Shown here: positions 1 through 5,954 of the stretch, in pieces | Numbering within the stretch: the first letter of the stretch is position 1 | Layout of the letters: every line of letters starts with the position of its first letter | Assembly (NCBI GenBank): GCA_016296985.1 | Contig: JAEDHM010000038.1 | Span: 1 to 11,891, forward strand | Source of the DNA: Clostridia bacterium | GTDB lineage: Bacteria; Bacillota; Clostridia; Christensenellales; CAG-1252 | Direction: 5' to 3' | DNA length: 11,891 bases | Notes under the pieces: model-generated | Told to the model about the DNA's origin: nothing | The model's input: the letters and a program-made list of their open reading frames with translations, nothing else | Databases searched by the model: none | Program-made: the position numbers and the translations under genes

Positions 1-1
1 T

Positions 2-580
2 TTGTTGCAGGGTATTTTCCACGCCATAATTGCGGAAAGTGAGGAAGAATATTCCATAACCGACGTACTTACCGTCTTATGCTTAAAACTCATTAACCGT
101 CATACTCACATTTTCGGAAACGTAAAGGCAAACGACGTTGATTCCGCTCTTGACGCTTGGGAAACTGCCAAGGCGAAAGAGAAAAAGCAAACTACCTTCT
201 CTCGCCGTATGGAAGAAGTTGCCCCCATGCCTGCTTTGATGAAAGCGGAAAAAATTCAACGAATCGCAAAAAAAGCAAACTTCGAGTGGGAAAACGTTGA
301 CGGCGCCGTTGAAAAAGTTTACGAGGAAATGAAGGAACTTTTGGCAGAGGATGCAGACCGTTTTGAAGAAGGTGGCGACGTGCTTTTCTCCGTGGTAAAC
401 GTTTTGAGATTTTTCGGTATCGAGCCCGAGATGGCTCTTCAAAAGTCGGTTGACAAATTTAGGACCCGCTTTACCGCTTTAGAAAACGAGGTTTTATCCC
501 GAGGTTTGGATATGACCAAAATGACCTTAGAAGAACTTGACGAAATTTACAACTTGGTGAAGAAAAATGCTAAAAATTAA
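2..580 (+). CDS. mazG: Nucleoside triphosphate pyrophosphohydrolase MazG, 5'-truncated by the window edge
   Basis: MazG hydrolyses (d)NTPs to the monophosphate and pyrophosphate, usually as house-cleaning of aberrant nucleotides or to lower the (p)ppGpp response. About 192 residues are visible and the reading frame is open at the left edge, so the true start lies upstream and the TTG at base 2 should not be taken as a start. The visible part begins at the end of the first MazG repeat (LLQGIFHA, then INRHTHIFG). It then contains the second MazG repeat from about residue 90, with the metal-binding helices EEMKE and EEGGD (an EExxE...ExxD pattern) followed by LFSVVNVLRFFGIEPE. Full-length MazG proteins are about 260 residues, so roughly a quarter is missing. 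The stop overlaps the start of the dus gene by 14 bases, which indicates translational coupling in one operon with dus and trmL. Confidence 0.9.
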   Translation: MLQGIFHAIIAESEEEYSITDVLTVLCLKLINRHTHIFGNVKANDVDSALDAWETAKAKEKKQTTFSRRMEEVAPMPALMKAEKIQRIAKKANFEWENVDGAVEKVYEEMKELLAEDADRFEEGGDVLFSVVNVLRFFGIEPEMALQKSVDKFRTRFTALENEVLSRGLDMTKMTLEELDEIYNLVKKNAKN

Positions 581-1505
581 AAACCTTACCTTATCAAGCG
601 ACGCTGTTTCAGCCCCCCTTGCCGGACTTTCCGACTTGGGTTTTCGTCACGTGGCATTGAGCTATGGCGCAGGGCTTGTATACACCGAAATGATAAGCGT
701 AAAGGGTTTGCTGTATGGGAATAAGGAAACTGAAAATATGCTCAAGTTTCCCTCACAAGATACCCCCACGGCAGTTCAACTTTTTGGCAACGAGCCAAAG
801 TTGTTTTACGAGGTTTTAAAAAATCCCTTACTTGACAATTTTGCGGTAATTGATATAAACATGGGTTGTCCCGTCCCTAAGGTGGTAAAAAACGGCGAAG
901 GCTCTGCGTTGATGAAAGAGCCAAATCTTGCAAAAGAAATCGTATCCGCCACCGTCGAGGGTGCAGGTGATCGTGGCGTAACAGTTAAAATCCGCTCGGG
1001 TTGGGAGAATGTAACCGCTCCCGAGTTTGCGCAAAAAATGGAAGAAGCGGGAGCCTCGGCAATTACCGTACACGGAAGGCTTCGCAAAGACTTTTACGCA
1101 GGGCAAGCGGACTACTCGGTTATCAAGGCGGTAAAAGAGGCTGTATCCATTCCCGTAATCGGAAACGGCGACGTGAGATCAAAACAAGATTACGATAGGA
1201 TAAAGGAGGAAACATTGTGCGACGGCGTTATGATAGGCCGAGGCGCTGTAGGTAATCAAAAAATTTTTGCGGAAATCAAGGGTTTGGATATTCTCGTAGA
1301 TAGGGGTCGGGATATACGAAATCACTTTTCACTTTTGCTTAACCGCTATCCCGAAAAAGTAGTTATAAACTTGATGAAGGCCCATCTTATGTACTACGTA
1401 AAAGGGATAAAAGGAGCAACGGATTTAAGACGGGCAATCGCATTTTTGAGTACTGAAGAAGAAATTTATTCGATTATAGATAGAATAGACAAGGAGAGTT
1501 TATGA
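567..1505 (+). CDS. dus: tRNA-dihydrouridine synthase (Dus family, DusB-like)
   Basis: This FMN-dependent enzyme reduces specific uridines in the tRNA D-loop to dihydrouridine using NADPH. The 312-residue length fits the family. Visible motifs are SAPLAGLSDLGFR near residues 15-27 (FMN-binding first strand), PTAVQLFGNEP at 67-77, and the catalytic segment INMGCPVPKV with Cys101. KIRSGW follows with Lys141, then TVHGRLRKDFYAG with His169, IGNGDVRS at about 198-205 and VMIGRGAVGN at 221-230 (phosphate binding). The start ATG overlaps the end of mazG, with a weak GGTGA ribosome binding site inside mazG. The stop overlaps the trmL start as ATGA, so expression is probably coupled along the operon. 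The exact paralogue (which U position is modified) cannot be fixed from sequence alone. Confidence 0.93.
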   Translation: MLKIKNLTLSSDAVSAPLAGLSDLGFRHVALSYGAGLVYTEMISVKGLLYGNKETENMLKFPSQDTPTAVQLFGNEPKLFYEVLKNPLLDNFAVIDINMGCPVPKVVKNGEGSALMKEPNLAKEIVSATVEGAGDRGVTVKIRSGWENVTAPEFAQKMEEAGASAITVHGRLRKDFYAGQADYSVIKAVKEAVSIPVIGNGDVRSKQDYDRIKEETLCDGVMIGRGAVGNQKIFAEIKGLDILVDRGRDIRNHFSLLLNRYPEKVVINLMKAHLMYYVKGIKGATDLRRAIAFLSTEEEIYSIIDRIDKESL

Positions 1506-1993
1506 TTAATATCGTTTTGTTAGAGCCGGAAATCCCACAAAACACCGGAAATATCGTGCGTACGGCGGCGGCAACAGGCGCAACTTTGCATCTTATAAAA
1601 CCCTTGGGTTTTGACATAAGCGAAAAATCGGTAAGAAGAGCAGGTCTTGATTATTGGCAACACGCCAACGTTCAAGTTTACGAAAATCTCGAAGATTTTA
1701 GGGCAAAGAATCCCGATGCAAATTGCTATTACACTACCACTAAAGCGGACAATTTGTATTCCGAAGTGGCTTTCAAAGAGGGGGATTACGTATTTTTCGG
1801 CAAGGAAACCACAGGGCTGCCCGAGGCGCTTATTGCCGAAAACAAGGATAAATCCTTGCGTATTCCCATGCTTAAAGGTTTGCGCTGTCTAAACTTATCC
1901 AACGCCGTAGCGATTATCGTTTACGAGGCCTTAAGACAAAATGACTTTCAAGGTTTTGATTTTTCCGCAAAACCTTTCAATGGCAAGCACTAG
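1502..1993 (+). CDS. trmL: tRNA (cytidine(34)-2'-O)-methyltransferase TrmL
   Basis: TrmL (YibK) is a SPOUT-class, trefoil-knot methyltransferase that uses SAM to 2'-O-methylate the wobble nucleotide of certain leucine tRNAs. At 163 residues it has the minimal TrmL length without an extra RNA-binding domain. The three SPOUT motifs are present: IPQNTGNIVRTAAATG at residues 11-26, FFGKETTGLP at 98-107, and RCLNLSNAVAIIVYEALRQ at 128-146, which forms the knot. The start ATG shares bases with the stop of dus, and AAGGAG at 1491-1496 supplies a good ribosome binding site. It is the last gene of the mazG-dus-trmL operon. A 9-bp hairpin lies inside its last codons, and the pgk promoter begins 29 bases after the stop. 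Confidence 0.94.
   Translation: MINIVLLEPEIPQNTGNIVRTAAATGATLHLIKPLGFDISEKSVRRAGLDYWQHANVQVYENLEDFRAKNPDANCYYTTTKADNLYSEVAFKEGDYVFFGKETTGLPEALIAENKDKSLRIPMLKGLRCLNLSNAVAIIVYEALRQNDFQGFDFSAKPFNGKH
1950..1976 (+). other. Hairpin in the last codons of trmL, possible weak terminator
   Basis: AAGGTTTTG (1950-1958) and CAAAACCTT (1968-1976) form a perfect 9-bp stem with a 9-base loop. It is followed only by T and CAATGG, not a real U-tract, so it may slow or end operon transcription weakly, or it may protect the 3' end. No better terminator is visible between trmL and the pgk promoter. Confidence 0.4.
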
Positions 1994-2021
1994 TTTTACT
2001 AAAGTAAATTGGTAATAAGTA

Positions 2022-2050
2022 TTTACATTTTAACAAACTCGTGATATAAT
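2022..2050 (+). promoter_or_regulatory. SigA-type promoter of the pgk-tpiA-gpmI operon (extended -10)
   Basis: TTTACA (2022-2027) and TATAAT (2045-2050) are separated by exactly 17 bases. The TG at 2042-2043 gives an extended -10 (TGATATAAT). The predicted transcription start is near 2057, leaving a 5' leader of about 43 bases before the pgk ATG. The strength of the match suits a highly expressed glycolytic operon. Confidence 0.8.
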
Positions 2051-2069
2051 ACTTGAGGACAAATTTTGT

Positions 2070-2085
2070 CAAACTTAAAAGTTTG
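2070..2085 (+). other. Small hairpin in the pgk 5' leader, next to the ribosome binding site
   Basis: CAAACT (2070-2075) and AGTTTG (2080-2085) pair around a TAAA loop, ending directly before AAAAGGAG (2086-2093). It lies between the predicted transcription start and the SD without covering it. A 5' stem in this position can stabilise an mRNA or hold the SD open. This role is inference. Confidence 0.45.
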
Positions 2086-2099
2086 AAAAGGAGATATTT

Positions 2100-3362
2100 A
2101 TGGCAAAAAAAACTATTGAGGACATTAATGTTTTCGGAAAAAGATGTTTGGTCAGGGTTGACTTCAACGTTCCCGTCAAAGGTGGCGTCATCACCGACGA
2201 AACCAGAATTCAAGGCGCTTTGCCCACAATCAAGTACTTGATGAATCAAGGCGCAAAGGTTATTCTTTGCAGTCACTTGGGCAGACCTTTCAACATTTGC
2301 AACGAGGTTATTGATCGCAAAAAGATTAAACCCGCAGACGCTGACAAGACCGACGATCAACTTAGGGAAGAAACAATCAAAAAGTGTTCTCTTAAAATTG
2401 TTGCCGACAGACTTAACGAATTGCTTGACGGCAAAGTTACTTGGGCTGACGACGTAATCGGTGAAAAGGCAGAAGCAGCCGTAAACGCTTGTAAAAACGG
2501 CGAATGCGTATTGCTTGAAAACCTTCGTTTCTACAAAGAAGAAACCAAAAACGACAAGGGTTTCTGTGAAAAATTGGCTCGTTTTGCCGACGTTTACGTA
2601 AACGACGCTTTCGGAACAGCTCACCGCGCTCACGCTTCTACTGCAGGCGTAGTTCAATACGGTTTCGTTAAAGACGCTGTATGCGGATATTTGATTCAAA
2701 AAGAATTAGAAGTTATCGGTGGCGCTTTGGAAAATCCCGCTCGTCCCTTCGTAGCAATGCTCGGTGGCGCAAAAGTAAGCGACAAAATCGGCGTTATCAA
2801 CAATCTTCTTGAAAAGGTTGACACCCTTATCGTTGGTGGTGGTATGGCTTACACCTTCTTTGCCGCTCAAGGTAAAACCGTAGGCGATTCCCTTTGCGAA
2901 GTTGACAAAATCGATTTAGCAAAAGAACTTATTGCAAAGGCAAAGGACAAGGGCGTAAACTTCCTTCTCCCCGTTGACACCGTTGTAAGCAACGCGTTCG
3001 ACAACAACGCCGACAGTAAAGTTGTTGAAGGAAACATTCCCGAAGGTTGGATGGGTATGGATATTGGCCCCAAGACCAGAGATTTGTTCACCAACGCATT
3101 AAAAGATGCAAAAACCGTTATTTGGAACGGACCTATGGGCGTATTCGAAATGCCTAACTTCGCAGTAGGAACAAAGACCGTTGCCGCTGCATTGGCAGAC
3201 ATCGATGCAATCACCATCATTGGCGGTGGTGACAGCGCAGCAGCAGTAACACAACTTGGTTACGCAGCAAAAATGACACATATAAGCACAGGCGGTGGCG
3301 CTTCCCTCGAATTGATGGAAGGTTTGGTATTGCCCGGCTGTGATTGCTTGAATGATAAATAA
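2100..3362 (+). CDS. pgk: Phosphoglycerate kinase
   Basis: Cytosolic glycolytic enzyme converting 1,3-bisphosphoglycerate plus ADP to 3-phosphoglycerate plus ATP. Family landmarks are all present: VRVDFNVP (18-25), CSHLGRP (57-63), LLENLRFYKEE (138-148), VNDAFGTAHRAHAST (167-181), MLGGAKVSDKIGVI (220-233), GGGMAYTFF (246-254), then WNGPMGVFE, GGGDSAAAV and the C-terminal HISTGGGASLELMEG. At 420 residues it is longer than the usual 390-400. The extra length sits just after SHLGRP, at about residues 64-96, where a charged segment (FNICNEVIDRKK...EETIKK) replaces the usual short linker before SLKIVADRL. The start is supported by AAAAGGAG at 2086-2093. It is the first gene of an operon with tpiA (13 bases downstream) and gpmI. 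No gap or eno gene lies in this window. Confidence 0.97.
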   Translation: MAKKTIEDINVFGKRCLVRVDFNVPVKGGVITDETRIQGALPTIKYLMNQGAKVILCSHLGRPFNICNEVIDRKKIKPADADKTDDQLREETIKKCSLKIVADRLNELLDGKVTWADDVIGEKAEAAVNACKNGECVLLENLRFYKEETKNDKGFCEKLARFADVYVNDAFGTAHRAHASTAGVVQYGFVKDAVCGYLIQKELEVIGGALENPARPFVAMLGGAKVSDKIGVINNLLEKVDTLIVGGGMAYTFFAAQGKTVGDSLCEVDKIDLAKELIAKAKDKGVNFLLPVDTVVSNAFDNNADSKVVEGNIPEGWMGMDIGPKTRDLFTNALKDAKTVIWNGPMGVFEMPNFAVGTKTVAAALADIDAITIIGGGDSAAAVTQLGYAAKMTHISTGGGASLELMEGLVLPGCDCLNDK

Positions 3363-3375
3363 TTGGAGGCGTTTT

Positions 3376-4131
3376 ATGAGAAAACCTATTATTGCAGGAA
3401 ACTGGAAAATGAACAACAACGTAGCAGCTACCAAGGCTTTGGTTGCCGACCTCGCTCCTTTGGTAAAAGACGCTACTTGCGACGTAGTTATTTGCACTCC
3501 CTACACTTCTTTGGCAGCAGCTGTTGAAGCAACAAAGGGCACCAACATCAAGGTTGGCGCAGAAAACGTACATTGGGCAGAAAAAGGCGCCTTCACCGGC
3601 GAAATTTCCGCTGATATGTTGGTTGAATTGGGCGTTGAATACGTTATCGTTGGCCACAGCGAAAGAAGACAATACTTTGGCGAAACCGACGCTACCGTAA
3701 ACGCAAGAACCAAGGCCGCTTTGGCAAAAGGTTTGAAGGTTATCTTGTGTGTTGGCGAAACTTTGGAAGAAAGAGAAGCCGGCATCACTGCTGAAGTTGT
3801 TCGTCGTCAAACAAAAGTTGGTTTTGCAGGCATCCCTGCAAGCGAACTTGACAACGTTGTTATCGCTTACGAACCCGTATGGGCAATCGGAACAGGTAAA
3901 ACCGCAACCGCTCAAGAAGCAAACGATACCATCAAGGTTATCCGTGATTGCATGGCCGAACTTTATTGCGACAAGTGCGCTGAAGAACGTGTTCGCATTC
4001 AATACGGTGGCAGTATGAACGCTAAAAACGCCGAAGAACTTATGGCTCAACCTCAAATCGACGGTGGTTTGATTGGCGGCGCATCCTTGAAGGCTGTTGA
4101 CTTCTCTATCGTTGTTGCAGCAGGCAAATAA
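3376..4131 (+). CDS. tpiA: Triosephosphate isomerase
   Basis: Interconverts dihydroxyacetone phosphate and glyceraldehyde 3-phosphate in glycolysis. The 251-residue protein is a standard-length TIM barrel with all catalytic residues visible: Asn9 and Lys11 in AGNWKMN, His94 in VGHSERR, and Glu166 in AYEPVWAIGTGKTA (the flexible loop 6). The phosphate-binding IQYGGSM and GGLIGGASL motifs follow near the C terminus. The ATG at 3376 is chosen because GGAGG at 3365-3369 sits 6 bases upstream and the protein then begins with the family-typical RKPIIAGNWKMN. An upstream in-frame start at 3352 would lie inside the end of pgk. It is co-transcribed with pgk. A GC-rich hairpin follows the stop before gpmI. 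Confidence 0.97.
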   Translation: MRKPIIAGNWKMNNNVAATKALVADLAPLVKDATCDVVICTPYTSLAAAVEATKGTNIKVGAENVHWAEKGAFTGEISADMLVELGVEYVIVGHSERRQYFGETDATVNARTKAALAKGLKVILCVGETLEEREAGITAEVVRRQTKVGFAGIPASELDNVVIAYEPVWAIGTGKTATAQEANDTIKVIRDCMAELYCDKCAEERVRIQYGGSMNAKNAEELMAQPQIDGGLIGGASLKAVDFSIVVAAGK

Positions 4132-4151
4132 TCTTTCATAAGATAAATTAA

Positions 4152-4180
4152 AAATAGGGGAAGGCTTGCCTTCCCCATTT
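4152..4180 (+). other. GC-rich intercistronic hairpin between tpiA and gpmI
   Basis: GGGGAAGG (4157-4164) and CCTTCCCC (4169-4176) pair perfectly around CTTG. AAAT (4152-4155) and ATTT (4177-4180) extend the stem past a single bulged A. No U-tract follows, so it is not a standard intrinsic terminator. A processing or stabilising element that sets the tpiA to gpmI mRNA ratio, or a partial terminator, is more likely. Confidence 0.65.
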
Positions 4181-4192
4181 AATGGTATAAGT

Positions 4193-5734
4193 ATGAGTAA
4201 AAAGTTTTACAGTTTAATTATTATGGACGGTTTTGGCATTGCTGAACAAAGCAAGGGCAATGCAATCACCTTGGCAGGCACTCCTCACATAAAAGCGCTT
4301 GCTGAAAAATATCCTCACACCCAAATCGGCGCAAGCGGTATGGACGTTGGTCTTCCCGACGGACAAATGGGCAATAGTGAAGTAGGTCACCTCAATATGG
4401 GTGCAGGCCGTATCGTATATCAAGAGTTGACAAGGATTACAAAGGCAATCCGTGACGGCGAGTTTTTTGAAAATCCCGCTTTATTGAAGGCTATTAACAA
4501 CGCTAAAAATCAAAACAAAGCATTACATATTATGGGGCTTCTTTCAAACGGAGGTGTTCACAGTCACAACACTCACCTTTATGCTTTGTTGGATTTAGCA
4601 AAACGCCACAATCTTGAAAAAGTATACGTTCATTGCTTTATGGACGGACGTGACGTTTCCCCCACAAGCGGTATTGAGTTTATCAGAGAGTTGCAACAAG
4701 TAATGGCTGAAAAGGGCGTTGGCGAAATCGCTACAATCACAGGTCGTTATTACGCAATGGATAGGGACTTCGCTTGGGATAGAAACAAAAAGGCCTACGA
4801 TATGATGACGGTCGGCGAGGGCTTAAAATTTGATGATCCCGTTCAATGTATGCAAGACAGTTACGACCGTGGCGTAACCGACGAATTCGTTTTGCCAAGC
4901 GTTATTTGCAAAAATGGAAAGCCCGTTGGCTTGGTTGAAAAGGGCGACAGTATGATTTTCTTCAACTTCCGTCCTGACCGCGCAAGACAAATTACCCGTT
5001 CCTTTATTTACGAAGATTTCAACAATTTCTCTCGTGAAACAGGTTGGTTAAACCCAGTTTACGTTGCTTTCACTCAATACGACGTAAACTTCAACGACTA
5101 TCTTGACGTTGCTTTCAAGCCCACTCCTATGAACAACACCTTCGGCGAGTACGTAAGTAGATTGGGATACAAACAACTTCGTATTGCCGAAACTCAAAAA
5201 TACGCTCACGTAACCTTCTTCTTCAACGGTGGCGTTGAAAAACCCAACGATGGCGAGGATAGAATTTTGATTCCTTCTCCTGACGTTCCCACCTTCGACC
5301 TCAAGCCTTCTATGAGCGCTTGCGAGGTTACTGAAGAGGCAATAAAGCAAATCAAAAGTGGAAAATACGACGTTATGATACTCAACTATGCAAACTGCGA
5401 TATGGTTGGTCATACAGGTATTATACCCGCAGCGGTTGAGGCAGTTTGCACCGTTGATGATTGCGTTGCAAAGCTTATTTCCGCAATCCGCGAAGTAGGT
5501 GGTATGGCAATCGTTACCGCCGACCACGGCAACGCCGACGAAATGTTGGACGAAGAGGGTAACGTATTTACCGCGCACTCAACAAACCCCGTACCTTTTA
5601 TCTTGGTTGACGACGACTACGTTGGGAAAGAACTTCGTTCCGATGGTGTTTTGGCAGACGTAATTCCCACGTTGCTTTCCGTTATGGGCGAAAAGATACC
5701 CGAGGAAATGACAGGTAAAACCTTGATAAAATAA
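4193..5734 (+). CDS. gpmI: 2,3-bisphosphoglycerate-independent phosphoglycerate mutase
   Basis: Converts 3-phosphoglycerate to 2-phosphoglycerate without a 2,3-BPG cofactor, through a phosphoserine intermediate in an alkaline-phosphatase-fold enzyme with two Mn ions. The 513-residue length is typical. Visible features are Asp12 in IIMDGFG, the nucleophile Ser62 in MGNSEVGHLNMGAGR, FMDGRDVSP, GRYYAMDRD, FFNFRPDRARQ, and the C-terminal metal-binding segments NYANCDMVGHTG, TADHGNADEM and FTAHSTNPVPF. The start at 4193 gives the family N terminus MSKKFYSLIIMDGFG. A TTG start at 4166 would begin inside the hairpin stem. No clear Shine-Dalgarno sequence precedes 4193: the only purine-rich run is locked in the hairpin at 4157-4164. 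It is the last gene of the glycolytic operon. Confidence 0.96.
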   Translation: MSKKFYSLIIMDGFGIAEQSKGNAITLAGTPHIKALAEKYPHTQIGASGMDVGLPDGQMGNSEVGHLNMGAGRIVYQELTRITKAIRDGEFFENPALLKAINNAKNQNKALHIMGLLSNGGVHSHNTHLYALLDLAKRHNLEKVYVHCFMDGRDVSPTSGIEFIRELQQVMAEKGVGEIATITGRYYAMDRDFAWDRNKKAYDMMTVGEGLKFDDPVQCMQDSYDRGVTDEFVLPSVICKNGKPVGLVEKGDSMIFFNFRPDRARQITRSFIYEDFNNFSRETGWLNPVYVAFTQYDVNFNDYLDVAFKPTPMNNTFGEYVSRLGYKQLRIAETQKYAHVTFFFNGGVEKPNDGEDRILIPSPDVPTFDLKPSMSACEVTEEAIKQIKSGKYDVMILNYANCDMVGHTGIIPAAVEAVCTVDDCVAKLISAIREVGGMAIVTADHGNADEMLDEEGNVFTAHSTNPVPFILVDDDYVGKELRSDGVLADVIPTLLSVMGEKIPEEMTGKTLIK

Positions 5735-5766
5735 AAGGTTTGTAAAAGATTAGTCCAGATTCCCCC

Positions 5767-5795
5767 TTGACAATAAAAGATGTGGGGAGTATTAT
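5767..5795 (+). promoter_or_regulatory. SigA-type promoter of the tyrosine leader and symporter transcript
   Basis: TTGACA (5767-5772) and TATTAT (5790-5795) are separated by 17 bases. The leader ATG follows after exactly 6 bases, so transcription probably starts at or beside that ATG and the leader would be read from a leaderless mRNA. A GGGGAG run (5784-5789) lies in the spacer. It could act as a ribosome binding site only on transcripts starting further upstream, for example read-through from gpmI. Confidence 0.75.
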
Positions 5796-5801
5796 CTACT
5801 T

Positions 5802-5864
5802 ATGAGAAAAACTTTTGCTTATTCCAACGTCTACGGATATTATTATTACTATTTGGATAAATAG
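5802..5864 (+). CDS. Tyrosine-rich attenuator leader peptide (20 residues)
   Basis: This is a short open frame from ATG (5802) to TAG (5862-5864). It encodes 20 residues, of which 7 are tyrosine, with five consecutive Tyr codons at 5838-5852 (TAT TAT TAT TAC TAT) and two more at 5820 and 5832. The C-terminal part reads YGYYYYYLDK. It starts 6 bases after the -10 of a good promoter and is followed by a hairpin, an intrinsic terminator and the symporter gene. This is the layout of a classical amino-acid attenuation leader: ribosomes short of charged tRNA-Tyr would stall on the Tyr run, and ribosomes with enough would reach the stop. The peptide itself probably has no function after synthesis. 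Seven Tyr codons in 20 is far above the normal level of about one, so chance is unlikely. Translation is not proven. Confidence 0.75.
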   Translation: MRKTFAYSNVYGYYYYYLDK

Positions 5865-5899
5865 TATATATTTTCGTGGGCCTGACCGAAAAGCATATA
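5865..5899 (+). promoter_or_regulatory. Candidate antiterminator hairpin of the tyrosine attenuator
   Basis: TATAT-A-TTTTCG (5865-5876) pairs with CGAAAA-GC-ATATA (5887-5899), giving 6 plus 5 base pairs around a small internal loop. Its 3' arm takes bases 5895-5899, which are also the foot of the terminator stem. Its 5' arm begins immediately after the leader stop codon, so a ribosome at the stop would cover it while one stalled on the Tyr run would leave most of it free. A second competing pairing, GGC-CT-GACCG (5879-5888) with CGGTT-T-GCC (5904-5912), would tie up the GC core of the terminator. Confidence 0.5.
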
Positions 5900-5929
5900 A
5901 AAACGGTTTGCCTTGGTAAACCGTTTTTT
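5895..5929 (+). terminator. Intrinsic terminator of the attenuator, upstream of the symporter
   Basis: AAAAACGGTTT (5899-5909) pairs with AAACCGTTTTT (5918-5928) around an 8-base loop. The T-run 5924-5929 and four further A/T pairs past a bulge (5895-5898 with 5930-5933) complete it. It ends 12 bases before the symporter SD and 26 bases before its start codon, so it is placed to stop transcription ahead of that gene. It would also intercept read-through from gpmI, which has no terminator of its own. Confidence 0.85.
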
Positions 5930-5954
5930 ATATACTCGAAGGAGGAGGCTTGAT

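Noticed and set aside
1977..2699. Minus-strand open frame (240 codons) antisense to the pgk start and promoter
   Set aside because: It covers a strong plus-strand promoter and the conserved N-terminal part of pgk. Its composition is Phe/Val/Cys-rich, typical of an antisense shadow.
3217..4056. Long minus-strand open frame (279 codons) antisense to tpiA
   Set aside because: It overlaps a certain tpiA gene with all catalytic residues in place. Its translation is Cys- and Phe-rich with no recognisable motif, and it has no SD or promoter. It is a codon-usage shadow.
5048..5578. Minus-strand open frame (176 codons) inside gpmI
   Set aside because: It is antisense to the metal-binding half of gpmI, with no start signals and no recognisable domain.
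5718..5741. AAACCTT / AAGGTTT hairpin around the gpmI stop as a gpmI terminator
   Set aside because: It is a weak 7-bp A/T-rich stem with a 10-base loop and no U-tract, so termination there is unlikely.
5913..5954. TTG start at 5913 for the symporter
   Set aside because: It lies in the terminator loop and adds a basic segment (TRRRR) encoded by the terminator 3' arm and the SD. The ATG at 5955 has an excellent SD and the usual SSS N terminus.
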